The notes: generated from the sequence alone by a model not told the origin. Positions 25,733 to 35,011 are shown, counted from the first letter of the stretch. The stretch is 64,000 bases of DNA from Deltaproteobacteria bacterium (GCA_947486185.1 CANKTH010000008.1:1-64000); one strand, 5' to 3'. Numbers and translations: made by a program.

Positions 25733-26748
25733 TGAGAGTTGCACTTCGAGGATCCAGCCCGGCGACCATGGCGGCGGGAATCCTACTCCTGTCGCGAGCC
25801 CACACCCTGGGCCGTCGGCTCACGGTGGAGATCGTCGGAGACCCCGATGACATTGGCGTCGTCACCGGTCCCGCCCTGCTCTACAGTCCGGCTCTCGCCT
25901 CCTGCGGCGTCGGCCGGGAGCTGGGCAACGGCGCGACGGTGATCGTCCCAGGGCCGCTCACCGAGGACCTCGCGGTGACCGTGACCCCCGGAGGCAACGG
26001 CGGCTGGTTTCTGGTCGACCGGAGCGGATCCGGAGTTCACCCTGCCACTCAGGCGATGATCGCCTTGCGGCGGGATCCGCGGGTCCGCGCCCGGTGGCTC
26101 GCGCAGCGTATCGTACTCGGCGTCGAGGTCCTTGGTGGGGCGGCCGATCCGGCGGCCTTTGATGTACTTTTTGGCGCACCCTTGCCCCCGCTCACCCGCC
26201 TCGCGGTCTCCTTACGCGCGGCGCGCGCGATGACCCAGGAGCGCGGGGAGCCGGTGACCCGTTACCTGCTTGGCCATCCGCCCGAAGACGCCGCCTTCAC
26301 CCTGGCCGCCGCTCTCGAAAGGCTCCAGCCCGAGGCCCGAGAGGCCGTCACGGCCTGCTTCAGAACGGCCGAGGCGCTCGCGCTCGAAGACGGCGACCGC
26401 GAGGCCCCGCTGGTAGAGGCGCTGAGCGAGATCCTCATCCATCTGGCACTTTTGCCTGAACATGGCATCCTTCCGCCGCTCGATCCGGCCACAGACGCGG
26501 TCGCTTTCCATCTGGGCAAAGCATTAGCCCCCAACCAAGGTAATCCAGCGGCGCACCAGTCCATGCTGTCAACCTACCGCTTCCTCGGCGGGCGGTTCAC
26601 CCCCGCTGCACCTCACGCCGTGAGCTTGCCCTCCGACGCCCCGCCGGGGGACCGGCTGGGGCGGTGGTTATGGTTCTGCGACCAGGTCGAACGCGCAGCG
26701 GCGGTCGTTGACCGCGTGTGGCGCGACCTGGTCGACCCACCGCAGTAA
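25732..26748 (+). CDS. Protein of unknown function coupled to the split-barrel gene
   Basis: I do not recognise this 338-residue protein. It begins RVALRGSSPATMAAGILLLSRAHTLG, which looks like a Rossmann-type or amidotransferase-like beta-alpha start but lacks a nucleotide motif. The N-terminal 100 residues are strand-rich (TVEIVGDPDD, TVIVPGPL, LAVTVTPGG); the remainder is helical with no membrane segment. The ATG overlaps the upstream stop as TGATG, with GAGGGGG before it, so it is almost certainly co-translated with the membrane split-barrel protein and may act with it. It converges on the peroxiredoxin gene. Confidence 0.6.
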   Translation: MRVALRGSSPATMAAGILLLSRAHTLGRRLTVEIVGDPDDIGVVTGPALLYSPALASCGVGRELGNGATVIVPGPLTEDLAVTVTPGGNGGWFLVDRSGSGVHPATQAMIALRRDPRVRARWLAQRIVLGVEVLGGAADPAAFDVLFGAPLPPLTRLAVSLRAARAMTQERGEPVTRYLLGHPPEDAAFTLAAALERLQPEAREAVTACFRTAEALALEDGDREAPLVEALSEILIHLALLPEHGILPPLDPATDAVAFHLGKALAPNQGNPAAHQSMLSTYRFLGGRFTPAAPHAVSLPSDAPPGDRLGRWLWFCDQVERAAAVVDRVWRDLVDPPQ

Positions 26749-26754
26749 CGAAAC

Positions 26755-27390
26755 TCAGATCTGCTTGTAAGCCAGGTACGGCGTGACATGCTCCAGCGAG
26801 CCGTCCAGGAGCCGCGCTTTGCGCGTCGTCATGGTGGTGGTCGCGGGGACGATCACCTTGTCGCCCGGGCGCCAGTTGGCCGGGGTGGCGATGCCCTGGC
26901 TGCTGCTGGCCTGGAGGCTGTCGACGAGGCGGATGATCTCCTCGATGTTCCGCCCGTTGGTGAGCGGGTAGTAGATCAGCGCGCGAACGGTCCGACTGGG
27001 ATCGATGACAAACACCGCGCGCACCGTAGCCGTAGCGCTGGCGCCCGGGTGGATCATCCCGTAGGCCTCCGCCACCTTCATGTCGAGGTCGGCAATCATC
27101 GGAAACGGGACCTCAATCCCAAGCTTTCCTTCGATCGAGTCCAGCCAGGCCAGGTGTGAGTGGATCGAGTCGATCGACAGACCGATCAACCGCACTCCCC
27201 GCGCTTCAAACTCCGCGTTCCGGCGTGCGAGCTCTCCGATCTCGGTGGTGCACACGGGGGTGAAGTCGGCGGGGTGGGAGAACAGCACCACCCACTTGCC
27301 GGCCTGCCACTCGGACAGCGTCAGCGAGCCGTGGGTGGTGAGCGCGGTGAAATCGGGTGCTGCGTCGCCAATTCGAGGAATACCAGCCAT
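26755..27390 (-). CDS. 1-Cys peroxiredoxin (Prx6/AhpC-TSA family)
   Basis: This 211-residue enzyme reduces peroxides through the single cysteine C47 in HPADFTPVCTTE. It has no second cysteine, which fits the Prx6-type 1-Cys class that needs an outside reductant. The long C-terminal extension (LEHVTPYLAYKQ) is also typical of Prx6-like proteins. The ATG at 27388-27390 starts the conserved GIPRIGDAAPDF segment; the longer frame upstream is not conserved in character. It lies downstream of the Alternative Complex III operon on the same strand, after a 132-base gap that can hold its own promoter. Confidence 0.93.
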   Translation of the reverse strand: MAGIPRIGDAAPDFTALTTHGSLTLSEWQAGKWVVLFSHPADFTPVCTTEIGELARRNAEFEARGVRLIGLSIDSIHSHLAWLDSIEGKLGIEVPFPMIADLDMKVAEAYGMIHPGASATATVRAVFVIDPSRTVRALIYYPLTNGRNIEEIIRLVDSLQASSSQGIATPANWRPGDKVIVPATTTMTTRKARLLDGSLEHVTPYLAYKQI

Positions 27391-27522
27391 GATCGTGTCA
27401 ACTCCATAGAGGCCGAGAGAGGATGAACACGGGCGGAGTGCCCGCGACGCCGAGCGAGGTAAGCGCGCCCTCAACGCTTTCAAGCACTCGGAAGCTCCAA
27501 AGTGAGCCGTCCGCGAACAGAG

Positions 27523-27966
27523 CTACTCGAAGCGGATGGCGCCGTCGGGCACGAAGTAGGCGATCAACATCCGCCCCCCCACGACCGTGGGAATGTGCCG
27601 CGACCCGGCTGGATAAACCACCCAGCCTGGCTCGTGGCCGTCGAAACGGGGCCGTCCTTCCAGCACGATACAGAGGTCGTACTCGCCACTCACGTGCGTA
27701 TGCGGGCCCGATGCGGGCCCCGCCATGTCCACGACGTCGACCGACAGGCCCGCGGTCTCCGGCGAGGGCCGGCAGAGGCGCCCGAAACGTACGCCCCCAG
27801 CCTCTTTGGGTGTGAGCCAACCCTCCGAATGTGCAAGCTTCAAGGCTGATATGAGCGCTGACAGGTCGAGGCCGGCGAGCGCCGCGCGGGCACGCTCATC
27901 CGGCGAGGCGCCGCGAAGCGCCTCCACCACCGGAGCGAGCTCGGCGATCAACGCCTCGCGGTTCAT
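27523..27966 (-). CDS. DUF4863 cupin-like protein, 4-hydroxylaminobenzoate lyase family
   Basis: This 147-residue protein shows a cupin-type metal-binding layout: GPHTHVSGEYDLC near 86-98, RFDGHEPGWVVYPAGSRHIP near 107-126, and MLIAYFVPDGAI at the end. The pattern fits DUF4863, the family of PnbB, which turns 4-hydroxylaminobenzoate into protocatechuate plus ammonia. No other nitroarene pathway gene is nearby, so that substrate is doubtful here. Its ATG overlaps the actF stop as ATGA, making it the seventh gene of the Alternative Complex III operon. Confidence 0.75.
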   Translation of the reverse strand: MNREALIAELAPVVEALRGASPDERARAALAGLDLSALISALKLAHSEGWLTPKEAGGVRFGRLCRPSPETAGLSVDVVDMAGPASGPHTHVSGEYDLCIVLEGRPRFDGHEPGWVVYPAGSRHIPTVVGGRMLIAYFVPDGAIRFE

Positions 27967-29327
27967 CCGTGCGCGTGTCCGTGATCGTGACCACCCTCAT
28001 GGCCACCGCCGTGCGCGTGCAGGTGGACATCGTCGGGGTGTGGGTTCATGAAAGGGTCCGTGAAGACCACCGGCGGAACCTGCGCGAGGAAACTCGATAC
28101 CCAGGTGCCGAAGGCCCCCACGAAGCCCAGCACCACCCCGAGCTCCACCAGGCCGAGCGGCAACGAATCGCCGTGGTGGATCGGGGGCATGACGAGGAGG
28201 AAGCGCTCAAGGAAGATGCCGATCGCGACGACGCAAGAGATGCCGATCATCGCCGTGGGGATCTTCTTGATACCCCGGGAAAGCAGCACGGTGAAGGGCA
28301 TCAAGAAGCACATCGCACCCACCACCTTGGCGAGGCCGGCCCAGGGCTCGGTGTAGATGCGCAGGATCAGGTAGCCCGTCTCCTCGATCATGTTGCCGTA
28401 CCAGATCGGCAGGAGCTGCGAGAAGAAGGTGTAGGCCCAGAAGACCGACAGCGCGAAGATGAACTTACCGATGTCGTGGAAGTTGCTCGTCTTCTGGAGG
28501 TGCTTGATGCCCAGCCAGCCCGAACCGAGCACCGAGACGATGACCACCCAGTTGAGCGACACCCACAACGACGACACCGCCTGCCAGAGCGGGAACATAT
28601 TGGCGTACCAATAAGGCTCCAGGCTCATGACCGCGTCCACCGAGAAGATGGAGAAGAGGATCGCGTAGCTGATGATGTAGACCGGCCCGAGCCGGATGTT
28701 CTTGTGGTAGGCGACCTCGATCTCTTCGGCGCGCCCGAGCCAACCATTGGTGAACCGTGACCACCAGGCGGGAGCCTTGTCGCCCAGCGTCTCGGCGGCG
28801 GCGCCGAGATCGGGCCGCAACGAGTTGGCGATGAAGATCTGCGCCAGCAGGACGAGGAAACCGACGCCGAAGACCTGTCGGGCGACCCAGAACGGGTAGC
28901 TCAGGTAGATCTCCTTGTGCGGCGGCAAGTCGTGCATGTGCTTCCACGGGTACACGTCTGCCCCGAAGAGGGCGAACAGCACCCAAAGCACGTAGAGCAC
29001 TGGCAAAAACGTCCCAAATGACTCGGCGACCCGTTTGAAGGGCCGGCCCCAGCGCCCCAGCGTCTGGGTCTGGATCACTGAGAAGAGCGTACCGCCGAAG
29101 CCGACGCCCATGAAGTAGACGATGCAGGTGAGGATCACGCCCTTGGTACGGGCGGCGTCCATCATCAGGCCGCCCCCCGCGGCCAGAACCCCGATCCCGA
29201 TCGCCGCGAGGCCGAGGCTCCGGACATTGCCCGGGACCTGGCGCGGAGTGCCGGCGACCACCCCCGCGACATCGGGACCTGGTCCCACCACCCGTCGCGC
29301 GTTGGCGATGTAGTCGAACTCGCTCAT
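27963..29327 (-). CDS. actF: Alternative Complex III subunit ActF (quinol oxidoreductase membrane subunit)
   Basis: This 454-residue protein has about ten membrane helices and belongs to the NrfD/PsrC-related ActF group, homologous to ActC. Alternative Complex III oxidises menaquinol or ubiquinol and passes electrons to cytochrome c or directly to an oxidase. The ATG at 29325-29327 overlaps the actE stop as ATGA. The C-terminal tail is unusual, with a His/Gly-rich run (HAHGGGHEGGHDHGHAHG) that could bind metals. The next gene (DUF4863) is coupled to its stop. Confidence 0.88.
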   Translation of the reverse strand: MSEFDYIANARRVVGPGPDVAGVVAGTPRQVPGNVRSLGLAAIGIGVLAAGGGLMMDAARTKGVILTCIVYFMGVGFGGTLFSVIQTQTLGRWGRPFKRVAESFGTFLPVLYVLWVLFALFGADVYPWKHMHDLPPHKEIYLSYPFWVARQVFGVGFLVLLAQIFIANSLRPDLGAAAETLGDKAPAWWSRFTNGWLGRAEEIEVAYHKNIRLGPVYIISYAILFSIFSVDAVMSLEPYWYANMFPLWQAVSSLWVSLNWVVIVSVLGSGWLGIKHLQKTSNFHDIGKFIFALSVFWAYTFFSQLLPIWYGNMIEETGYLILRIYTEPWAGLAKVVGAMCFLMPFTVLLSRGIKKIPTAMIGISCVVAIGIFLERFLLVMPPIHHGDSLPLGLVELGVVLGFVGAFGTWVSSFLAQVPPVVFTDPFMNPHPDDVHLHAHGGGHEGGHDHGHAHG

Positions 29328-29980
29328 TTTGCACCCCCGCCTACGGTCTGGGTTCCGCCGTCCAAAGGTGGCGCCTCGGGCACGGCCGGAGCGGGCGGGG
29401 CATACGCCGCACCATCCAGGGTCCGCATGTAGCTCACCACCGCCCACCGTTCGGCATCGGTCAGCCACGGACCTTGCGCCGGCATGATGGCCCCGCCGTT
29501 ACGAATCGTGAGGTAGATGTAGCCGTCCGACCGATTGGCGCTCACCGCGCCAGCCCCCGAGAGGAGCGGCGCCGGCACCGGGAACCGGTTGATACCCTTG
29601 CTCGGATCATTGGTGGTGACTGGCCCACCGCCTTTACCCTCCTGCCCATGACAGGGAGCACAGGTGACCTCGAAGGCACGTTTCCCCTTAGCCACCGTCT
29701 CAGCGTCCGACCCGTAGGGCGACCGTAAGCTCGCGGTCTCAGGCGCCATCCGGTCGCCTGGGGCGACGTAGTCCGCCTGATAATAACCCTCGGGGAAGGG
29801 CCGCATACCGTCATCCGCTGGCCGCTGTACCGCGCCCTCAGCCTTGACGGGGCGCATCACCCACTCGTAGCTCTTGAACATGATCGCATCGATCATGTCG
29901 ATATCCCAGGGTGAAGCCCAGGCAAAACCGGCGAAGAACAAGCCTACGCCCACCCACAAGCGCCGCGACTTACGCGCCAT
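29324..29980 (-). CDS. actE: Alternative Complex III subunit ActE (monohaem cytochrome c)
   Basis: This 218-residue protein has an N-terminal hydrophobic segment (LWVGVGLFFAGFAWASPWDI) and one haem motif, CAPCH at 107-111. A likely axial methionine lies in GGAIMPAQGPWLTDAERW. The DIDMIDAIMFKSYEWVMRPVKAEGAV segment before the cytochrome domain is typical of ActE, where it contacts the membrane subunits. The ATG at 29978-29980 lies inside the end of actD; an in-frame earlier codon is less likely. Low-complexity Pro/Gly residues end the protein. Confidence 0.88.
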   Translation of the reverse strand: MARKSRRLWVGVGLFFAGFAWASPWDIDMIDAIMFKSYEWVMRPVKAEGAVQRPADDGMRPFPEGYYQADYVAPGDRMAPETASLRSPYGSDAETVAKGKRAFEVTCAPCHGQEGKGGGPVTTNDPSKGINRFPVPAPLLSGAGAVSANRSDGYIYLTIRNGGAIMPAQGPWLTDAERWAVVSYMRTLDGAAYAPPAPAVPEAPPLDGGTQTVGGGAK

Positions 29981-30536
29981 GATGCCCCCCTTCTTCGCCG
30001 CCACTCACCTCGATGGCGCCGCTATGGTGCAGGATCGACCGGGCCCTCGCCGCATCCGCGGCCGAGAGGCCCTGGAGCACGATTCCGAAACAGTCGTTGG
30101 AGAACCGAGGATCTTCCACGGCCTTCGGTAGATTCCGGGCCGGCAGCCCCGAGAAGATCATCATCGCCACGAAGGTGAGCAACGAGCCCCAGAGGATCGT
30201 CCCCTCGAAGGTGATGACGGTGAACGCCGGGATCGACACGACCGGCTTTCCGCCCGGGAGGATCATCGGCCAGTTCGCGTGCGTGATTGACGCGAGGCTG
30301 AAGGCCATCGTGGCGCCAAAGAGCCCGCCCACCAATGTGAACCAGCGCACAGGGCTTGGCTCACCCTCGTACATCAGATCCTCCAGCTCATGGCGGGGGA
30401 ACGGTGAGAGCACCGTCATGTTGGGGCGAAAACCCGCCTTTTTCAAGGCGGCGATGCCCTCGACGATACAGTCGAGATGCCGGTACACCCCTTTGATCGG
30501 CGCAACGGCGTTGTGGGTTGAGACGGCGTGGCTCAT
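29970..30536 (-). CDS. actD: Alternative Complex III subunit ActD (DUF3341)
   Basis: This 188-residue protein matches DUF3341, the ActD subunit: an N-terminal cytoplasmic domain (YRHLDCIVEGIAALKKAGF, VLSPFPRHELED) and two membrane helices (about 65-85 and 105-130) joined by a short loop. In the complex it packs beside ActC and ActF. The start overlaps the actC stop as ATGA, and the end overlaps actE by 11 bases. The last residues GGEEGGHHGA add to a His/Gly-rich theme also seen on ActB and ActF. Confidence 0.87.
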   Translation of the reverse strand: MSHAVSTHNAVAPIKGVYRHLDCIVEGIAALKKAGFRPNMTVLSPFPRHELEDLMYEGEPSPVRWFTLVGGLFGATMAFSLASITHANWPMILPGGKPVVSIPAFTVITFEGTILWGSLLTFVAMMIFSGLPARNLPKAVEDPRFSNDCFGIVLQGLSAADAARARSILHHSGAIEVSGGEEGGHHGA

Positions 30537-31861
30537 TTGGCAGCAGCCTCCTCAGACTTGAGCGGCGGACGAATCGACTCCTTGATCTCCGCGATCGCCA
30601 CGGACGGCATGATCTTGACGAAGAGGAGGAACCACAGGAAGAACCAGGCGAACGAGCCAGCCATGATGCCCATCTCGACCCAGGTGGGGGTGTAGTACAC
30701 CCAGCTGCCGGGGTCGAAGTTGTGAGCGAGGGCCGACGCGATGATGTTGTAGCGCTCGAACCACATCCCGATATTGATGAGGATCGAGATGACCATCAGG
30801 CCCACCATGTTGGTGCGGAGGGCTTTGAAGTACCAGAACAGCGGGGAGATACAGTTACACAACACCATGATGGCGAAGACCCACCAGTACTTGCCCACCA
30901 CGCGGTCGGTGAAGGTCCCCCACTCGTAAATGTTGTCCGAGTACCAGGCGATGTAGTACTCCGTGCCGTAGGCCAACGTCAGGATGCCGCCGGTGAAGAT
31001 ACAGAGCTTGGCCAGGTGCTCAAAGTGCCAGGTGTGGATGTATGCTTCGAGGCTGAAGAGCTTCGACAGTGGCAACATCAGCGTGATGACCATCGCGCAG
31101 CCCGAGAAGATGGCGCCCGCGACGAAATACGGGGGAAACAGCGTGGAGTGCCAGCCGGGCGTATGCGCCATCGCAAAGTCCCAGGACACCACCGAGTGCA
31201 CCGAAAGCACCAAAGGCGTCGCCAGGGCGGCGAAGAAACCGTAGGCCGCCATGTAGTGGCGCCACTGCTGGTCGGTGCCGCGCCAACCGAGGGACATGAT
31301 CGTGTAGATCTTCTGAGTCAGACCCCGCGTCGAGTCACGCACCGCCGCCATGTCCGGCACGAGGCCGATGAAAAAGAACACAGTTGAAACTGTGAAGTAG
31401 GTGGACACGGCGAACACGTCCCACATCAACGGGGACTTGAAGTTCTGCCAGAGCTGGCGCTGGTTGGGGTAGGGAAACAACCAGTAGGCCTGCCAGGCGC
31501 GACCCACGTGGATCGCCGGGAACAGCGCCGCGGTCATGACCGCAAAGATCGTCATCGCCTCGGCGGCCCGGTAGATACCGGTACGCCACCGAGAGCGCAT
31601 CAAGAAGAGCACCGCGCTGATCAGCGTACCGGCGTGGCCGATGCCGATCCAGAACACGAAGGTGGTGATGTAGACGCCCCAGAAGACCGGCGGATGATAG
31701 CCGGCCGTTCCAAGGCCCCAGATAAGCTGGTAGTACCAGCAGTATCCGCCCCAACCCATCACCGCCAGCGTGACCACGATGGTGGCGACGTACGCCAACC
31801 CCGGGTTGAACAGCGGCTTGATGACGTCACGGTTGACTGAGCTGTATGTGAGGTCTGCCAT
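30533..31861 (-). CDS. actC: Alternative Complex III subunit ActC (NrfD-like membrane subunit)
   Basis: This 442-residue NrfD/PsrC-family protein has about ten membrane helices and is expected to form the quinol site with ActB on the periplasmic side. Characteristic stretches are WYYQLIWGLGTAGYHPPVFWG, GHAGTLISAVL and NMVGLMVISILINIGMWFER. The ATG at 31859-31861 overlaps the actB stop as TGATG; a GTG one codon earlier exists but is not preferred. Confidence 0.9.
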   Translation of the reverse strand: MADLTYSSVNRDVIKPLFNPGLAYVATIVVTLAVMGWGGYCWYYQLIWGLGTAGYHPPVFWGVYITTFVFWIGIGHAGTLISAVLFLMRSRWRTGIYRAAEAMTIFAVMTAALFPAIHVGRAWQAYWLFPYPNQRQLWQNFKSPLMWDVFAVSTYFTVSTVFFFIGLVPDMAAVRDSTRGLTQKIYTIMSLGWRGTDQQWRHYMAAYGFFAALATPLVLSVHSVVSWDFAMAHTPGWHSTLFPPYFVAGAIFSGCAMVITLMLPLSKLFSLEAYIHTWHFEHLAKLCIFTGGILTLAYGTEYYIAWYSDNIYEWGTFTDRVVGKYWWVFAIMVLCNCISPLFWYFKALRTNMVGLMVISILINIGMWFERYNIIASALAHNFDPGSWVYYTPTWVEMGIMAGSFAWFFLWFLLFVKIMPSVAIAEIKESIRPPLKSEEAAAK

Positions 31862-34800
31862 CACCCCTCCCCATGGGTGGCGCCGTGCGCGCCATCCGTC
31901 TCTTTTTTGTGCCCATCGGCGGGCGCCGCACCGTGACCGCCGCCATGGCCGCCCTCGTCGTGCCCACCGCCGCCATGCCCGGCGCCGTGCGCCACAAACT
32001 TCGGAGCGTCGTGTTTGATCCGAGCGAGGTACCGGACACCCGGCTTCGTGTTGAGCTCACCCAACATCGCGTACGCCCGCGTGTTGCCCCACTTCTTACG
32101 GAGCTCACCGGCCTCGTCCTTCGCGTTGCCGAAGGTGATGGCGCCCGTCGGGCATGCCGCCGCGCATGCGGTGATCTTGCGAAGCGCCAGGTCCGGCACC
32201 ACCGCGTGGCCCTGGTCGCGCCATGTGTCCTTCGCCGCCCGGAGCTTCTGCACGCAGAAGGTACACTTCTCCATGACGCCCATCTCCCGCGTGGAGACGT
32301 CGGGGTTGAGCATGAGGTGCATGCTCTCGGGCCAGGTGAAGGTGTGGTAATTGAACCGCCGCGCCGTATACGGGCAGTTGTTGGCGCAATACCGGGTGCC
32401 GACACACCGATTGTAGATCATGCCGTTGAGGCCGTCGAGGTTGTGGTAGGTCGCGAGCACCGGGCACACGCTCTCGCACGGCGCGTGCGCGCACTGTTGG
32501 CACATGATCGGCATGTGTCGTACGTCAGGATGGTCGGGCGTCTTCTCCCAGTCGCCTTCCCAGAACCGATCCATCCGGATCCAGGACATCGACCGGCCCT
32601 TGGTCAGCTGACTCGGCCCCACGAACGGGATGTTGTTCTCGGTGTTGCACGCCACGACGCAGGCCATGCAGCCGTTACACACGTTGGTGTCGACCGCCAT
32701 CGCGAAGCGGTAGGTCGGGTGCTGCGGCTCCGGGTACATGTCGCTGGATTTGATCCGCGGATCGACCGGAGGGTGGTGGAGCGACACGATGCTGCCTGGC
32801 TCACCGGTAGTGTGGGTCAGCGCGTCCTCGGCGTTGACCACGTTGACAAGGGGGCGACCATCCTGGTTGATGTTGCCGATCAGCTGGTGGATGTCGCTCG
32901 CCTTGGCGCCCCGGCTCAGGGTGACCCGGGCGTTGTAGGTCACCAATGCGCCGCTCGCCTCATCCACGGCCGGCGTGAGCAGCCGGAAGGGATTGGCGCC
33001 GCGGCCCTTGGCGAAACGACCGCCCGCCTGGCGGCCGTTACCCGACACGACGCCAACGGAGTCCTCCTTCACACCGGGCCAGATGACGAAGCCGACCGTG
33101 ATCTCACCCTTGGGACCTGCGATCTTGATGGTGTCCGTCTCGGACACGCCCAGCTCGGCGGCGGTCTTCGGGTGGAGCTCGATCCAGGTGGACCAGAACG
33201 CCGTGCTCACCGGATCGGCGAGCTCCTGCGCCCAAGGCACGTTGGCGTGCCGCCCGTCCGCCAGGAAGGTGCTCGGGAACACCACCAGCGCCTTGGCCTT
33301 GCCTTGCTCGCCGATCCCCGCACCGGGCGCCGGCAAGCTCGAGAGCACGACGCTGGCGCCCTCTGCCATGACCGGGTTGACGAGCACGCCCTTCTGCCGG
33401 GCGACGAGCCACAGGCTGTCCGCCGACTGGGAACCGCCCAGCGTGGGGAAGACCTGGGCCGCCCAGCGAGCCCGGACGTAGTCGGCGAAGTTCTTGGCGG
33501 CGAACCCGAAACGCGGCTGCGCTGCGGGTGCCGCGGGATCGACGGGAGCCGCGACGTCCACGGCGGGGGACGCGGGCACGAGCGCCGCGCCCAGCGCCAG
33601 AAGCACGTCCCCGACCCCCTTCGTATCGAACAGCGGAGTCATCGCGGGCTGTTGAAGGCTGTGAACGCCGGTAAGCGCCTCGGCATCGCCCCAGCCCTCC
33701 AGCGTGGTGCCGGGCGGGAGCATCAAGGTCTTCGGCCGGGTCGAGTCGTCCACCTCGTTGGCGAACTGAACGTGCAGATCCACCGCGTCCAGGGCCTTGG
33801 CCAGCTCATCCCCGTCGGGGATGTTGAACACGGGGTCGATGCCATCGAGGAAGAGCACCCCGACCTTGCCCGCCGCGGCGTCATCCAACAGCGCTCGGGC
33901 GTCCCGGTAGCTGTCGACCTGACCGAAGCGTTGTTCACGACCGAACACGACGCTGGTGCCCACATTGCCGGCGATCTCATTGATGACCAGCGCCACGATG
34001 GCCAGCGACGTGGCATCGGCGCCGGCGTTCTCGGACCCGCCGGGCAGGACCACGCTGGGGCCCGCCGCCAGCCAACCGGCGATCTCGTTCATCCGTTCTT
34101 CGGAGATCCCCGAGACGCGCGCCGCGTCCGCCACGCTGACTGATCCGAGCAGCGCAGCCGCAGGGCCGGAGTAGCCCTTCTTGTCCGCCAGCGCCTTGGC
34201 GATGCCCAGGGCGGCGGTGACCTCGGTCCCCGGCTTGGGGGCGAGCCACAGGTCGGCTTGCGCCGAAGTGGCCCCAACGCGCGGCTGGACCGCGATGAAC
34301 CGGACGACATGGCCGTCGGAGGGGTCCTTCGCCGCCGCCCACCCTCGGGTCATCTGCGCGACGCCCGGGGCGGTGCCGAGGAAATCCATGCCGAACGAGA
34401 GGATGGTGTGTGCGCCCGCGAGCTCGAAGTTCGGTACCGCCGCCTTCCCGAACACCGCGCGCGACGCCGCAAGGAGCGTCTCCACCCCAAGCGGCTCCCA
34501 GTGGACCCGCCGGAGGCCGATACCTGCCGCCAGCTCGTCCAGCATCAGCTGAAGGCTGCCGGTGCGGTACCGCCCGAGCCACGCGACCGACTTGCCCGCG
34601 CTTCTGGCCGCGGTGATGGCGTCCGCCACGGTCTTGAGCGCGGTGTCCCACGCCACCTCGGCGCCGCCTTGTACCGGACCTTTGAGCCGATCCGGACTGT
34701 AGGTGGAGACGAGCCCGAAGTGGCCGCGGGTGCAGAGGCCCGGGCCGTGCGGATGATCGGGGTTGCCGCTGACCGACACCGCCCGGCCCTCTCGCGACCG

Positions 34801-34995
34801 GATCACCGTGCCGCAGGCGTTCGAGCACTCCCCGCAGGTGGACGAGAAGTGGTAGGAGGAGCCGGGAAGGGTGTCGTCGGATTGTTTGACGTACGGGCGA
34901 ATCTGCTCATACGGCACTTTGTAATCGTAACAACCCGCAGCGGTGACGGTTCCGGCAACGCCGGCCGTCTTCAAGAAATCGCGCCGATTGAACAT
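31861..34995 (-). CDS. actB: Alternative Complex III subunit ActB (molybdopterin-oxidoreductase-like plus Fe-S domain)
   Basis: This 1044-residue protein starts with a twin-arginine signal (FNRRDFLKTAGVAG). A cysteine at 22 follows AAG and could be lipidated. The N-terminal domain is a molybdopterin-enzyme relative, with C54, C57, C61 and C88 in Fe-S-like spacing. In characterised ActB proteins this half carries no molybdenum, so whether these cysteines hold a cluster is uncertain. The C-terminal ferredoxin-type domain has cysteine groups near 772 (CNGCMACVVAC), 831 (CQQCAHAPCESVCP), 862 (CVGTRYCANNCP), 911 (CTFC) and 941 (CAAACP), enough for four clusters. The last 45 residues are His/Gly-rich. 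Confidence 0.93.
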   Translation of the reverse strand: MFNRRDFLKTAGVAGTVTAAGCYDYKVPYEQIRPYVKQSDDTLPGSSYHFSSTCGECSNACGTVIRSREGRAVSVSGNPDHPHGPGLCTRGHFGLVSTYSPDRLKGPVQGGAEVAWDTALKTVADAITAARSAGKSVAWLGRYRTGSLQLMLDELAAGIGLRRVHWEPLGVETLLAASRAVFGKAAVPNFELAGAHTILSFGMDFLGTAPGVAQMTRGWAAAKDPSDGHVVRFIAVQPRVGATSAQADLWLAPKPGTEVTAALGIAKALADKKGYSGPAAALLGSVSVADAARVSGISEERMNEIAGWLAAGPSVVLPGGSENAGADATSLAIVALVINEIAGNVGTSVVFGREQRFGQVDSYRDARALLDDAAAGKVGVLFLDGIDPVFNIPDGDELAKALDAVDLHVQFANEVDDSTRPKTLMLPPGTTLEGWGDAEALTGVHSLQQPAMTPLFDTKGVGDVLLALGAALVPASPAVDVAAPVDPAAPAAQPRFGFAAKNFADYVRARWAAQVFPTLGGSQSADSLWLVARQKGVLVNPVMAEGASVVLSSLPAPGAGIGEQGKAKALVVFPSTFLADGRHANVPWAQELADPVSTAFWSTWIELHPKTAAELGVSETDTIKIAGPKGEITVGFVIWPGVKEDSVGVVSGNGRQAGGRFAKGRGANPFRLLTPAVDEASGALVTYNARVTLSRGAKASDIHQLIGNINQDGRPLVNVVNAEDALTHTTGEPGSIVSLHHPPVDPRIKSSDMYPEPQHPTYRFAMAVDTNVCNGCMACVVACNTENNIPFVGPSQLTKGRSMSWIRMDRFWEGDWEKTPDHPDVRHMPIMCQQCAHAPCESVCPVLATYHNLDGLNGMIYNRCVGTRYCANNCPYTARRFNYHTFTWPESMHLMLNPDVSTREMGVMEKCTFCVQKLRAAKDTWRDQGHAVVPDLALRKITACAAACPTGAITFGNAKDEAGELRKKWGNTRAYAMLGELNTKPGVRYLARIKHDAPKFVAHGAGHGGGGHDEGGHGGGHGAAPADGHKKETDGAHGATHGEG

Positions 34996-35011
34996 TAGTT
35001 GGTCCCCCCGC

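Noticed and set aside
31873-34143. 756-residue open frame on the plus strand opposite actB
   Set aside because: It is antisense to actB, which is supported by many cysteine motifs, and its residues are Arg/His/Gly-rich without any domain. It results from high GC.
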